Counted from the stretch's first letter, positions 44,434 to 54,714 are shown. The stretch is DNA of 64,000 nucleotides from an uncultured Nitrospirota bacterium (GCA_937139405.1 CAKZPV010000031.1:1-64000); one strand, 5' to 3'. The notes: a model not told the origin generated them from the letters alone. A program made the numbers and translations.

Positions 44434-45533
44434 AATCCCCACGTAAGCTGCAGAGCGATAAAATGATGTGCCGTTTGTGCATTGTCAAAATCGTCAAAGA
44501 CAAACTTGTTTTTATATCGTCCATATAAGTAATCGGCCGATACCGTCATATTTTCCCATAGAGCCCAGGTACCTGATATGCCGTATTGCCATTTCGGTTC
44601 ATCCATCAGTTCTTCGCTATGCTCTATACGAGTAGCAACCTGAATCGATTGAGTTGGGAAATACGCTAACTCCAAGTTATAGGCAAAGGGTTGATTGGCA
44701 TTTTTAGGAAATTCTTTAAATGTATGAGCTGCTCGGAGAATTTCGGCAGTGACTTCTAAAGACGTCATGCCGATAAGCACATAGGCATTCCATGCCGGGA
44801 CACGACGCAAAAAATTATTATTGAAATCTAGTAGTAATTCATCTTGACTCTCCGCCAAATCAGAAAGATATCCTACTCCCATCCGTATCGATTCATCTTT
44901 TGAGACATACTCAAGATTCACACCCCAATCAATTTCATTATGATTCTCACGCCTATCGACTTTGCTATTAAACATATAGGCAGCAAGTTCGACTGAATCC
45001 GTAAATGTATAATCCATGAGAACGGCATCTCCCCGTGTTTGTCCAAACTCAAGTAACGGGCCCGTCACAAAATGGCTAAAGTAGGCCCCAAATGGGACAT
45101 AGAGCCGGCCGATCTTTATACCCAATTCATCTAGATTCACACCCACGAGGCCTTCATCCAATTCCTGATAATGCCGACGACCATTCTCTTCAATTGCAAA
45201 GAGGACTTCTGCTTCAAGCCAATCGTGGTAGTCCACTTCGAAGCCTAATTCAATGGCTAGCTCAGGATCTGTATTCTCTAAATCATTTTTTCCTTTAATA
45301 ATATTTTTCTTCCATTCTTTTTCTAGTTCGACCACTCCGCCGAATTTTAACCACTCAGTGATCTGCTTGCCTAAACCAGCTTCTCGTCGCTCCTCCGGGT
45401 TTCGATAAATTCTCACACGTTCAGGTGGAGCCATTTCTTGATCATTGGATGCTGGCACTTCGGCAAAACCAGGAGTAGTCCATACCACCATGATGAAAAG
45501 AATAAGGATCAACATGCTCAGCCAGAATTTCAT
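44430..45533 (-). CDS. outer-membrane porin, LbtU-like
   Basis: A 367-residue barrel with a signal peptide ending PGFAE. The mature N-terminus has a short periplasmic stretch and then FGGVVELEKEWKK, DYHDWLEAEVLFAIEE, LGIKIGRLYVPFGAYFSHFVTGPLLEFGQTRGDAVLMDYTF and a terminal aromatic strand ending TWGF. The motif order fits LbtU-type porins, first described for siderophore uptake in Legionella, but substrate range in the family is unclear. It is divergent from a two-component system 270 bases away, which may control it. Confidence 0.78.
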   Translation of the reverse strand: MKFWLSMLILILFIMVVWTTPGFAEVPASNDQEMAPPERVRIYRNPEERREAGLGKQITEWLKFGGVVELEKEWKKNIIKGKNDLENTDPELAIELGFEVDYHDWLEAEVLFAIEENGRRHYQELDEGLVGVNLDELGIKIGRLYVPFGAYFSHFVTGPLLEFGQTRGDAVLMDYTFTDSVELAAYMFNSKVDRRENHNEIDWGVNLEYVSKDESIRMGVGYLSDLAESQDELLLDFNNNFLRRVPAWNAYVLIGMTSLEVTAEILRAAHTFKEFPKNANQPFAYNLELAYFPTQSIQVATRIEHSEELMDEPKWQYGISGTWALWENMTVSADYLYGRYKNKFVFDDFDNAQTAHHFIALQLTWGF

Positions 45534-45803
45534 ATCTGAACAATACCCATTTTCACAAAAAGATAATGTACGGATTCTAGAAAAATCGGCAAGTCTATAG
45601 CTGCCTAAACAACAACTTTATGACAAGTTCACCAGATCGTAATGTCGTGACTCTAAACGTTTGGGCTACAATACATCATTTCATATAATCACCCAACGAA
45701 CTTTGAACATTCCGTGCAAGAGAAGTAAGAACCTTGACTTATTGTCCAGGTATTCGGGCAAGATACTCGGGAACTACAGTCTTGTCGCGCAGAAAAAGTC
45801 TTT

Positions 45804-46484
45804 ATGAGAATTCTATTAATTGAAGATGATCAGATCATTGCTGATTTCATTCAGAAGGGCATGAAAGAAGCTGGTTTTACTATTGACCATTTCAGTGACG
45901 GATCGATAGGGCTTCACGCCGCACTCACCGGCAGTTATGACGTCGGCATCCTTGATTTGATGCTGCCTGGCTTAGATGGGCTGAGAATCCTAGATCGCTT
46001 ACGGCAAGAGAAAAAAAATCTTCCTATTATTATTTTAAGTGCAAAACGATCCGTTGATGATCGCATTAAAGGGCTGCGCCATGGCGGTGACGATTACCTC
46101 ACGAAACCCTTTTCGTTTAGTGAACTCCTTGCCCGAGTAGAGTCGCTTCTTCGAAGGGCTCAACATATCCTCGAGCCCACGAGCCTGATATTTCACGATT
46201 TATCGTTAGACTTGCTGGCCCGTACCGTCGTCCGTGATGGAATAAAAGTTGATCTCCAGCCAAAAGAATTCTCCCTTTTAGAATACTTGATTCGCAATGC
46301 CGGACATGTCGTGTCCAAAACCATGATTATGGAGCGAGTCTGGGATTATAACTTCGACCCTGGCACTAATGTCGTTGAAGCACGAATTAGCAAACTTCGA
46401 GAAAAAATTGACAAGGATTTTTCAACCCCTCTCATTCATACGATTCGAGGCCTAGGATATGTCTTGAAAGCACATCATGATTAG
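45804..46484 (+). CDS. OmpR-family response regulator
   Basis: A 226-residue regulator. The receiver domain (1-115) has the acidic pair EDD (7-9), phospho-acceptor Asp51 in LDLMLPG, and the conserved Lys in TKPFSF. The winged-helix domain (130-222) shows LQPKEFSLLEYLIRNAG, VVSKTMIMERVWDYNFDPGTNVVEARISKLREKID and IRGLGYVL. It overlaps the sensor kinase by 8 bases, so the two are translated together. Likely targets are the divergent porin and the phosphoesterase downstream, by position only. Confidence 0.95.
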   Translation: MRILLIEDDQIIADFIQKGMKEAGFTIDHFSDGSIGLHAALTGSYDVGILDLMLPGLDGLRILDRLRQEKKNLPIIILSAKRSVDDRIKGLRHGGDDYLTKPFSFSELLARVESLLRRAQHILEPTSLIFHDLSLDLLARTVVRDGIKVDLQPKEFSLLEYLIRNAGHVVSKTMIMERVWDYNFDPGTNVVEARISKLREKIDKDFSTPLIHTIRGLGYVLKAHHD

Positions 46485-47877
46485 AATCCCGAAAACGCTC
46501 GGCTTTCGCCTCACGCTGTGGTATGCCTCGGCCTTTCTCGTGTGTTTAATTGTCGCATTCGTAGGCCTGTATCTCTCACTGAATTCTATTCTCAATAGTC
46601 GAATGGATAATGATTTACGGGAGGACATTGAAGAGTTTCAGGAATTTTTAAACGAAAATGGGACCGACAAGGTTATCACCGAAATTAAACGTGAAATGAA
46701 ATTAAGTGATGTCGGTGAAGTATTTTTTCGAGTGTATGATGCCAAAAGAAACTTAGTGTACAGCTCTAATACATCTGAATGGGCAGGCCTCGATTCTGCA
46801 ATGACTCTTCCATCTCTTGACAGTCTTACCACATCAGGCCCTTGGTTGGAGACTATTAAACTAGTCAGCCAGGATTATCCTACGAGAGTCGTTTCCGGTC
46901 TCATTAGTCCTTCCATCACATTGCAGATCGGAGAGACCCTCGAAAAAAAAGAAGAAATCATGGAACTGCTTTTAACTGTCTTCGGTTCCATGCTTTTATT
47001 TGGCATTCCTGTGGCTTCAAGTGTCGGTTGGATGATCGCCAGAAAGGCCGTGAGCGGAATTACAGAAGTGAGTCGAGGTGCAAAGGCAATCGAGCAAGGC
47101 AATTTAGACCATCGTGTATTGGTCAATGCGAAAGGAGATGAGATTCAAACTTTAGCTGACACCTTTAATGCGATGGCCAGTCGAATTAAACACGTCATCA
47201 ATGAAATGCGAGAGATGACTGATAATATCGCACACGACCTTCGAAGCCCTCTCGCACGAATTCGCGCTATGTCTGAAACCGTCCTTACAAAGGGGAACAA
47301 CAAGGCAGACTCTTCAAAGATGGCCGCCGCTACCCTCAAAGAATGTGATCGGCTGCTACATCTTATTAATACTACCTTAGACATGGCAGAATTCGACGCG
47401 GGAGTCACAAATGTCCAAAAGGAGCCAATTCCCCTTGATAGACTTATTGCTGATCTCGTGGAACTATTTGAACCATTAGCAGAAGCAAAACACGTCACGT
47501 TTAAGGTAATACTTGCCCAAAACTGTCAAATGGTTGGTGACAAACACAACCTTCAACGGATGATTGCCAATCTTTTGGATAATGCCATTAAGTATACCCC
47601 CCAAGGGGGTCAAGTGAGCATCACGTTGGAACAAACATCACATGAATTTCGGCTCACGGTAGCTGATACGGGACTAGGCATTCCTCTTCCAGATCAGCCC
47701 CGAGTCTTTGATCGTTTTTTCAGATGTGACCACAGTCGCTCCCAAGAGGGCTGCGGGCTAGGATTAAGCTTTGCACGTTCTGTAGCACGCGCTCATGGAG
47801 GTGATATTACCCTGATGAGTGATGCCTCCAAAGGGAGTAGCTTCACGAGCATTCTTCCCTTCACACCCTCCATCTAG
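46477..47877 (+). CDS. membrane sensor histidine kinase
   Basis: A 466-residue kinase of the CusS/QseC type. A first helix (about 14-36), a periplasmic sensor of about 125 residues and a second helix (165-188) are followed by HAMP (190-242). HisKA follows with phospho-acceptor His253 in IAHDLRSPLARI. The ATPase domain has NLLDNAIKYTPQGG, DTGLGIP and GCGLGLSFARSVARAHGG. The periplasmic domain has no known ligand motif. It overlaps the response-regulator gene and has its own stop just before an intergenic stretch of 100 bases. Confidence 0.95.
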   Translation: MIRIPKTLGFRLTLWYASAFLVCLIVAFVGLYLSLNSILNSRMDNDLREDIEEFQEFLNENGTDKVITEIKREMKLSDVGEVFFRVYDAKRNLVYSSNTSEWAGLDSAMTLPSLDSLTTSGPWLETIKLVSQDYPTRVVSGLISPSITLQIGETLEKKEEIMELLLTVFGSMLLFGIPVASSVGWMIARKAVSGITEVSRGAKAIEQGNLDHRVLVNAKGDEIQTLADTFNAMASRIKHVINEMREMTDNIAHDLRSPLARIRAMSETVLTKGNNKADSSKMAAATLKECDRLLHLINTTLDMAEFDAGVTNVQKEPIPLDRLIADLVELFEPLAEAKHVTFKVILAQNCQMVGDKHNLQRMIANLLDNAIKYTPQGGQVSITLEQTSHEFRLTVADTGLGIPLPDQPRVFDRFFRCDHSRSQEGCGLGLSFARSVARAHGGDITLMSDASKGSSFTSILPFTPSI

Positions 47878-47977
47878 GCTCTCTTCTTTCCTCAGCAAAT
47901 TACTACCTGGTAATAACAGGGTCAGCTTACGGTGAACCTGTCTTTGTAGGCTTCATGGTAAATCTCACGGATTTATC

Positions 47978-49222
47978 ATGGCCTCAAAACAATTTCAGCT
48001 CTCATGCTTAGCAGAATGCTTCAAACCATGCGTTAAGAGCGTAGTTTTTCGGGCATTGATGAGTGGCATCGCATTTTTGATTGCTCTGTGGATTGTCAGT
48101 GTTACCGCTTTTGACCATAAATTTTTTGAATCCACACATCACCAAGCGCCTAAGGGTAAAGTCCTTACCTATGTTGGTCATTCCTCGCAATTACATAGTT
48201 TTAATGTAGAAAGACAGGTCTCAAAATATGAAAAAAGATTACCTGCTTCCAGGAATACCCAAGACTTTCCTGCAACAATTCTTGCCGCCGGGGATATCGC
48301 CAAATGCGATGGTGAGGATACTTGGAAAGATAAATTCCTGAAACTAGCAAAACTATTACCTGACGACAGTCCGCATGAACCTTTTCTAGAAAACTTTCTT
48401 GAGTTGCTCTCCATTAGCGAAGAAACCGACTATCCAGCTAATGCAGCATTGACTGCCAATCTAGTCCTTCGTCTACCTGGGAGAGTGCTTGCCCTAGGAG
48501 ACTTAGTGTACCCAACAGGGTCAACACAGCAATTTCGAGAATGTTACGAATCAACCTGGGGTCAATTTAAAAAAAGGACATATCCCGTTCCCGGCAACCA
48601 TGAATACAAACAAAAAAATGCCCAGCCTTATTTCGATTACTGGGGAACTCAAGCGGGGGAAATTGGAAAGGGTTATTACAGTTTTGACATAGGGGAGTGG
48701 CACATCATTGCTTTAAATAGCAAAATTGAAAAAGCCAAACACGAGCGCTCCATTTCTGCACAACATCGGTGGCTTCAAAACGACCTAACAGATACAAACG
48801 CTCGCTGTATTCTGGCATATTGGCACCATCCGGTTTTTAGTTCGGGGCAGCATTCGGGCACCGCCAGAATGAAGAACATTTTGCGAACCCTTTACAAGTT
48901 CGGTGTGACAGTGATCCTAACTGGACATGCGCATCATTATGAACGATTTGCTCCTCAGAATCCTGAAGGGGGGAGAGACCTAATCCGTGGCTTCCGTCAA
49001 TTTGTCGTCGGGACCGGAGGGGTTCCTCTCCGGCCTTTAAAGAAGCGCCACCGAAACAGCGAGAATTTTCAGGCGGATTCATTTGGCGTCCTAAGGCTTG
49101 ATCTACATCCTAATCACTACGTATGGAAATTTTTATCTGTCGATAAAGTTCAACCATATGATAAGGGCAAAGGAAGATGTATCACTCCCCCAAAGCCTAA
49201 GGCATTACAACAACGGACCTAA
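47978..49222 (+). CDS. membrane-anchored metallophosphoesterase
   Basis: A 414-residue calcineurin-like phosphoesterase with an N-terminal helix (FLIALWIVSVTAF). All metal-binding motifs appear in order: AAGDIAKC, ALGDLVYPTG, PGNHEY, WHHPVFSSG and GHAHHYER. The arrangement resembles acid phosphatases of the purple type and alkaline-phosphatase-like PhoD-unrelated enzymes. It should act on phosphate esters outside the membrane. It lies 100 bases after the kinase and may be in the same transcript. Confidence 0.9.
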   Translation: MASKQFQLSCLAECFKPCVKSVVFRALMSGIAFLIALWIVSVTAFDHKFFESTHHQAPKGKVLTYVGHSSQLHSFNVERQVSKYEKRLPASRNTQDFPATILAAGDIAKCDGEDTWKDKFLKLAKLLPDDSPHEPFLENFLELLSISEETDYPANAALTANLVLRLPGRVLALGDLVYPTGSTQQFRECYESTWGQFKKRTYPVPGNHEYKQKNAQPYFDYWGTQAGEIGKGYYSFDIGEWHIIALNSKIEKAKHERSISAQHRWLQNDLTDTNARCILAYWHHPVFSSGQHSGTARMKNILRTLYKFGVTVILTGHAHHYERFAPQNPEGGRDLIRGFRQFVVGTGGVPLRPLKKRHRNSENFQADSFGVLRLDLHPNHYVWKFLSVDKVQPYDKGKGRCITPPKPKALQQRT

Positions 49223-49393
49223 CGTTATTCATCCTCAATGTGGACGAATAAACCTTCTATGCCCTCCCCTAGATGAGCGATAGGGTAACTGGCAAATAGG
49301 CTCACATTTCATGGAAATGTCAACCTAACGAACATTCCAGACTTCGCAAGTAATTCCCCTAGATTATTGTCCTTTGATTAATCAAGAATCAGA

Positions 49394-50572
49394 TTGAGAA
49401 CTCCACATATCCAAATCAGAAAATCCTGGCTTCAATTGACAAGCTCTTCATTTCTTCAAAAAAGACCACTCAAGCTTTCTATCGCCTCTTTTTTAATTGG
49501 TTGCACTGTCACGCTCTTAAGTGGGGAGATCCTCTTTCGTTTTTTACCAACCGCAGAAAGTCGCCATCCGTTGCCAGTCAACAAGGCCAATCCCATAATT
49601 CGTTTCGAAGCGAACAGAGATTTCATATACTCCAAAGGGTGGGATTTTTCCATCATAGCCAAAAAACATTCGAACAATTATGGATTCCTGAATGATTCTG
49701 ACTATGGAAAGAATTCAATGACACCGTTAATGGCAATTATCGGCGATAGTTTTGTTGAGGCGAGGCAGGTAGAAAATAAACAGACCATGCATGGAATATT
49801 GTCTAGTTTGTATCGACCCAAATGCGGTGTCTATAGCTTTGGCGCTTCAGGAGCCCCTCTGTCCCAATATCTTGCTTATGCCGAATATGCTCAAAAAGAA
49901 TTTCGTCCTTCTCGCTTTGTCTTTATCATCGTTGGAAATGATTTTGATGAAAGTTTAGTGAAATACCGAGGTCGCCATGCTTTTCATTATTTTTCAGAAA
50001 CTTCGAATGATCTATCAAAGAAGATCGAGTTAAAGCTTATCGATTATCAGCCTCAGAAAACAGCGATTGCTCTGAGAGAGTCTGCCTTATACCGATATCT
50101 TTCTTTAAATCTAGGAATAAAACAGCTTCTTAAGATACGAAAAAGATATTCCACAGAAGCTCAAAAAAGAATGTATGCTGGAAATGCGTTAGCCTTGGTA
50201 GAAGATGAACGCATGAACGATTCGCATTTTGTCGTCAAGACATTCTTCAAACAGCTTCCCATGAGAACCGGCTTATCACCAAAGGATATTCTGTTCATAC
50301 TTGATGGCATACGCCCTCATCTCTATTCTAATCGGGAACTAAAAGCAGCCAATGGGAGCTACTTCTCTTTAATGAGAAAATTCTTCATGAAATACGCCGG
50401 CTCAAAAGGATACGAAGTCATCGATATGCAACCTATATTCATGGCTAACTACCAACAAAACGGAATGAGGTTTGAATTTCCCAATGATGGGCATTGGAAT
50501 GAATTAGGACATCAAGTAGTGGCTGACTCAATACATCGTTCCACCGCGATCTCGCGTTCAAGCTGTTCATAA
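49394..50572 (+). CDS. membrane-anchored SGNH-hydrolase-like protein
   Basis: No ATG precedes the membrane helix (LSIASFLIGCTVTLLSGEILFRF), so TTG at 49394 is taken as the start. The extracytoplasmic part has IIGDSFVEARQ (Ser119 as nucleophile), FIIVGNDFDES (block III Asn) and GHWNELGHQVVADSI near the end with the final His. These positions fit the SGNH catalytic set used by esterases and sugar O-acetyl hydrolases. The substrate is not readable. Confidence 0.78.
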   Translation: MRTPHIQIRKSWLQLTSSSFLQKRPLKLSIASFLIGCTVTLLSGEILFRFLPTAESRHPLPVNKANPIIRFEANRDFIYSKGWDFSIIAKKHSNNYGFLNDSDYGKNSMTPLMAIIGDSFVEARQVENKQTMHGILSSLYRPKCGVYSFGASGAPLSQYLAYAEYAQKEFRPSRFVFIIVGNDFDESLVKYRGRHAFHYFSETSNDLSKKIELKLIDYQPQKTAIALRESALYRYLSLNLGIKQLLKIRKRYSTEAQKRMYAGNALALVEDERMNDSHFVVKTFFKQLPMRTGLSPKDILFILDGIRPHLYSNRELKAANGSYFSLMRKFFMKYAGSKGYEVIDMQPIFMANYQQNGMRFEFPNDGHWNELGHQVVADSIHRSTAISRSSCS

Positions 50573-50635
50573 TGATTTTTGCTCATTTAAAATTTACGGA
50601 ATAGTCCTACTGAAAAAAATGTCGCCCCCCAAAAG

Positions 50636-51022
50636 TTACTTCTCGGAGTTTTCACAGACTCGAGCAACTAGATCAAGAAACTCCTTGAGAGGGAATGGTT
50701 TTTCCAAAACCTCTGACGCCCCTGCTTGCAATGCCTGTACTCTCAATTGCTTAGTCAATTGACCGCTATAAAAGATAATCGGCAACGCATCGGTCTTCTG
50801 TTGACTTCTTACACTTTTCACAAGTTCCAAACCTGTAACTCGTGGCATCTGATGGTCAGTCACAATCAGATCGACAAGATATCCTCCCTTTAACCAATCA
50901 CTCGCATCACCGCCATCTATTGCTTCACTACAAAGATACCCCGCCATCTCCAAACAGGTTCGCAGGGTGGTCCGCAGGCTCGAATCATCATCAACAAGAA
51001 GTATTCGTTTGCTTGTAGACAT
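50636..51022 (-). CDS. single-domain response regulator
   Basis: A 128-residue stand-alone receiver with the acidic DDD (11-13), phospho-acceptor Asp56 in VTDHQMP, and Lys in EKPFP. There is no output domain. The sequence resembles the receiver at 53035, and both may pass phosphate to or from partner kinases outside the window. Confidence 0.93.
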   Translation of the reverse strand: MSTSKRILLVDDDSSLRTTLRTCLEMAGYLCSEAIDGGDASDWLKGGYLVDLIVTDHQMPRVTGLELVKSVRSQQKTDALPIIFYSGQLTKQLRVQALQAGASEVLEKPFPLKEFLDLVARVCENSEK

Positions 51023-51141
51023 GGCACCTCTTTTCTATTGTACACCCTGAATCTAATTCCATGCGCAGAAGATTATGAGTTGACTTGCATCCATGATTCC
51101 GAAAACCTTTCACGCCATGACTCCTTCCGTTACAATCATGA

Positions 51142-51912
51142 ATGAGACCGATGATGATCACCACTCCCTGGACCTCCCCTCCACAAGATTTATTGAACAG
51201 TCTCTCTCCACAGTTGGTCCATGTTTGGCGAGCACCACTCGATGACTCACCTGAACGAGCTTCTCGATTTCGGCGCTACCTATCTGATGCTGAACGCACT
51301 AAAGCCGATCGGTGCCGTACGCCCCACCCTCAATATCAATTTGTGATTACGCGCAGTATTCTCAGGATACTGTTGAGCCAATATCTGGGAGTCCTTCCGA
51401 CTCACATCCAGTTCAACACTCAACCTCAGGGGAAGCCAATTTTGGTGAAGCCTTCCTCCATTCCCATTCAATTTAATGTATCGCATACCCGAGGAATGGC
51501 ATTGATTGCGTTGACTCTCCAATATGCCATCGGCATTGATGTGGAAGGAATAGATCGAAAAATTCAGGCCAGTGACATTGCCAAACGATATTTTTCTGCA
51601 CAGGAATCGGCGTACTTGGCATCTCTGTCGCCACCAGAACGTCTCCATCAATTCTTTTCGCATTGGACCTGCAAAGAAGCGTATCTCAAGATGGGAGGAG
51701 AAGGAATTACAGGAGGGTTAGCACAATGTGAGCTGACATTTGATTCTCAAGAATGCCAGGTTGGGCTCTTGAACCATGATCCACAAAGCCAAGGAAAACA
51801 TTGTTCGCTGTATCAAATAACAGCTGGGGCAGGACATGTCGGAGCGGTTGCTATCGATTGTTCCTCAGCTCAGATCTCTTATTTGAATTGGCAGGATGAA
51901 TATGTGACCTGA
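51142..51912 (+). CDS. 4'-phosphopantetheinyl transferase, Sfp family
   Basis: Transfers phosphopantetheine from CoA to a Ser of a carrier protein. The 256-residue length and pseudo-dimeric pattern fit Sfp. Motifs: FNVSHTRGMALIAL, GIDVEGID (metal ligands Asp133, Glu135) and WTCKEAYLKMGGEGI (Lys178, Glu179, Lys183). No polyketide or non-ribosomal synthase or carrier gene is in the window, so its target is elsewhere. An in-frame ATG at 51154 is an alternative start. Confidence 0.93.
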   Translation: MRPMMITTPWTSPPQDLLNSLSPQLVHVWRAPLDDSPERASRFRRYLSDAERTKADRCRTPHPQYQFVITRSILRILLSQYLGVLPTHIQFNTQPQGKPILVKPSSIPIQFNVSHTRGMALIALTLQYAIGIDVEGIDRKIQASDIAKRYFSAQESAYLASLSPPERLHQFFSHWTCKEAYLKMGGEGITGGLAQCELTFDSQECQVGLLNHDPQSQGKHCSLYQITAGAGHVGAVAIDCSSAQISYLNWQDEYVT

Positions 51913-52099
51913 CACGTTCTTTTACTTCAATACTTTTTTTGAAAAATAACCTCAAAAAATAATTCAATGAAAATCTTGGATGTTGTAAAACTTCTACATC
52001 CTGTGCTGTTTGAAAGGGCCATTCCATCCAGCTATGCTACTTGTTACTATGCTAAGCTCTTAACAATTTCAAACGCGGCCTTTTCGCGCTTTCCCACGT

Positions 52100-52570
52100 A
52101 TGCCATTAAGAATCCTTTCTTTTGTCAATGAACATCTGACGTGGCGAATAGCACAGACTCCCGATGGTTATTTTCACCGAGAGCTCTCAGGCATGCCAGA
52201 ATGGCTCATAGGCCTCCCCTCTGAAATAAGTTCCGATGTTGTGGAAGGTACGTTTCAACAATTTCCGGCAACCGATACTTCTCTCCAACCCACAAACCTC
52301 TCCTTCAAATTGACGTATCGAGAGGGACATTCCAACGTGGAATGTTTTATTTTTGCTTCTTCTGAAGGAGACCAATTTTTAGTCAAAATCCCACCAACAA
52401 CATTTGTTGCCCTGCAAGATGCGTTTCCCTCCCACACCCTTCCCCGAATGCGAGTCGCACGCCTTGTCGTGAAACAGGCTATGAACTTAGGCTTTCCAAG
52501 CGTCGAACTGCGACCTGGAACCCCATTGTATAAAACCCTACAATCTCAACTATCTGAATCCTTTTCCTAA
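52100..52570 (+). CDS. hypothetical protein
   Basis: A 156-residue soluble protein with no signal peptide, beta-rich in the first two thirds (LSFKLTYREGHSNVECFIFASSEGDQFLVKIPP). A helix follows (PRMRVARLVVKQAMNLGF). No family is recognised. Codon use and frame statistics look like a real gene and no competing frame exists. Confidence 0.65.
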   Translation: MPLRILSFVNEHLTWRIAQTPDGYFHRELSGMPEWLIGLPSEISSDVVEGTFQQFPATDTSLQPTNLSFKLTYREGHSNVECFIFASSEGDQFLVKIPPTTFVALQDAFPSHTLPRMRVARLVVKQAMNLGFPSVELRPGTPLYKTLQSQLSESFS

Positions 52571-53034
52571 AAAAACTCCAGCTAAGTTCGTTGATCCATG
52601 ACTCGAACTTTGGACACACCGAGTATCTTTCGGCACAATCTACCCTAAAAAAATCATGTGGTTCGAATACCTGTTTATGAGTGAGGGAATTTTTCCGTAG
52701 AATGGGTTTGAATATCTAATTGATAATTCAAATTTTTCAATAACTTATGGGAATTTTCCCTAATCCACTAATTCTGTGGATATTACTGTTGGTAAACGGC
52801 CTAATTTTTAAATGATTCGTTCATTCATAGACCAATTCATCACTTTGCCCATTAATTAAGCATTGTGCTGTTAAACAAAAGCTCCCACAAAATATATGGT
52901 GAGGGTATTCCCCAGGGCGTATTACGTATGTACAATGCATAATTAGCAAATGCATCTTGACGTTTGAGCGTGACGAGTCAATTTTAAATTTTTATCAGTC
53001 AATGTTGATTGCCCTTTCTAAATAGGCTATTTAG
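52571..53034. other. AT-rich intergenic stretch, no gene seen
   Basis: Very AT-rich from 52680 to 53030. No supported gene, and no tRNA despite a GGTTCGAAT-like string near 52660. It must contain the promoter of the receiver gene at 53035. Confidence 0.45.
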
Positions 53035-53424
53035 ATGACCAATAGGCCCACAGAAGTAAGTCGGCATGTTCTCATTGTGGATGACGAACCAGCAGTTCGT
53101 CGCACAGTCCGGGGTGTATTGGAATCATCAGGGTTTCAATGTGAAGAATCTGAAAATGGCGCTTCAGCGCTAGAATGGTTGGCAGACCATCATACCGATG
53201 TGATCATAGCTGATTATCATATGCCCATCATGAACGGACTGAATCTCCTCGAAAAAGTACAAAAAAGGCTCAATGGGGATACGCCACGTGTCATCATGCT
53301 GAGCGGAGTCATAGAAGAAAAAGAAAAACTCAAAGCGATCGATCTTGGTGCTTATGCCATCATTGATAAACCGTGTAATTTTCGCGAGCTCGTTGTGAAG
53401 GTCAACGAGGCGATTACCCCCTAG
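53035..53424 (+). CDS. single-domain response regulator
   Basis: A 129-residue stand-alone receiver with acidic DDE (16-18), phospho-acceptor Asp60 in IADYHMP and the conserved Lys in DKPCNF. There is no output domain. It is related to the product at 50636; both may feed a shared phosphorelay. Confidence 0.93.
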   Translation: MTNRPTEVSRHVLIVDDEPAVRRTVRGVLESSGFQCEESENGASALEWLADHHTDVIIADYHMPIMNGLNLLEKVQKRLNGDTPRVIMLSGVIEEKEKLKAIDLGAYAIIDKPCNFRELVVKVNEAITP

Positions 53425-53555
53425 CTTCTCTCGTTGACTGCATATCTTTCTCCCCTCATTTGGTTTGACATCATTATAGTCTGATGGTAACAAAATTCCT
53501 TCAGGGTGTATTCGCAACATTACGGTTCGAGAATTTGTGAAAGCCTTCTAGCGCA

Positions 53556-54539
53556 GTGCTGAACTTTATTTCTCTTGTCATCAAAACAAAAATCTTTTTA
53601 GCACTTCTTCTTTTTGGATGCGATCATCTGCTTCCTCCAGCAGTGAAAGGAGAAACACCTGCCCCGTTCATTCATTGGGGAGCATTATCCTACCCAAACC
53701 AAGAGCCTGAACTTACCATAGGCCTTTCACTCTTTCGATTCACGGAATTTAATGGGGAAGGCGAACGATTCAATGGTATCGGTGAAACTATTGGGCTAAA
53801 TCTCATCACGCTCAGCTGGACTGAACATGGGGAAGATCGGCTTGAAGACTGGAGTACCAATTTCACCTTAGGAGTTGGACCAACAAGGAATCAGCCTACA
53901 GAATGGCTACAAAACGACCTCATTCACGACGGAGTCTGGGGCATTGATTCAGTGCCCGTCGGTAACAAACGAAAACAAACAGATTTCTCCATCTCAGGTT
54001 CGCTGACGCATTGGTGGGACCTTACCGGACAGAAACGTATTCTGTATTTGAGTGGCGGTGGCCAATCTGGAAGCTTATTCCATGAATTATTTGCGAGAAC
54101 GGGATTTCGACGTTGGTCACCAGTCAAAACCATTGAACATCTGAATGGACATCATGATGGAATTGTAGCCAGCGTATTGCGCCCACTACGGTTCTCAGGA
54201 ATGGTGCGAGCTTCTCGCATCGAAACGGGAGCAGCATTCCATGACTTGGCAAATAGTGCCTACTCGGCGCAAGGCTCCGTTAGTTATGGATGGTATGATG
54301 AGCACACACTTCGCCCATGGTTTGAAGTGGAAATCGGCGCCACCATTGATTCCGGAATTTTTAACGGCGCTTTCGGCGACTCATTGGAAGAACGATTTTG
54401 GACCGCTGCCCTGCGCGCCTATCCATTTACGATCGAAACCTGGAATGACCAACTCAACAGCAAAGATTTTGGTCCCACCTATGGCGCCCGCCTCATCATG
54501 GACCTCTACTTCCTCCTCCCTGATTCCTGGAAGAGTTAA
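53556..54539 (+). CDS. envelope beta-barrel-like protein, unknown
   Basis: A GTG at 53556 begins a 327-residue protein with an export signal containing a Cys (LALLLFGCD). It may be a lipoprotein or a normal signal peptide ending near VKG. The mature part alternates aromatic and polar residues in many strands (FTEFNGEGERFNGIGETIGLN, GSVSYGWYDEHTLRPWFEVEIGATI), as in outer-membrane barrels. The general plan recalls LpxR-type lipid A deacylases but I cannot align catalytic residues, so that is only a suggestion. Confidence 0.6.
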   Translation: MLNFISLVIKTKIFLALLLFGCDHLLPPAVKGETPAPFIHWGALSYPNQEPELTIGLSLFRFTEFNGEGERFNGIGETIGLNLITLSWTEHGEDRLEDWSTNFTLGVGPTRNQPTEWLQNDLIHDGVWGIDSVPVGNKRKQTDFSISGSLTHWWDLTGQKRILYLSGGGQSGSLFHELFARTGFRRWSPVKTIEHLNGHHDGIVASVLRPLRFSGMVRASRIETGAAFHDLANSAYSAQGSVSYGWYDEHTLRPWFEVEIGATIDSGIFNGAFGDSLEERFWTAALRAYPFTIETWNDQLNSKDFGPTYGARLIMDLYFLLPDSWKS

Positions 54540-54661
54540 GAAATTCCCCATATAACGTCCTCTAGCTAGAATGCTCACGCTCTCGATTCCTCAACTCACA
54601 AAAACTCGTCAACCTTTTCAAAAGAAGAAAGATGACTCATGAAAGAATGGGGAAGGAATTT

Positions 54662-54691
54662 GGCTAGGCTATGAAAGATCATAGCCCAGCC
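54662..54691. terminator. bidirectional hairpin terminator
   Basis: GGCT-A-GGCTATG (54662-54673) pairs with CATAGCC-C-AGCC (54680-54691) around AAAGAT. It sits between two converging barrel genes and can serve both. Confidence 0.75.
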
Positions 54692-54714
54692 CTAAATTTT
54701 CGAAAAGATCAAGG

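Noticed and set aside
52655-52675. GGTTCGAAT string suggesting a tRNA
   Set aside because: Surrounding sequence cannot fold into a cloverleaf.
53556-54539. Naming the barrel an LpxR lipid A deacylase
   Set aside because: General strand pattern is similar but the catalytic Asn/Asp/Ser/His positions could not be aligned by eye.
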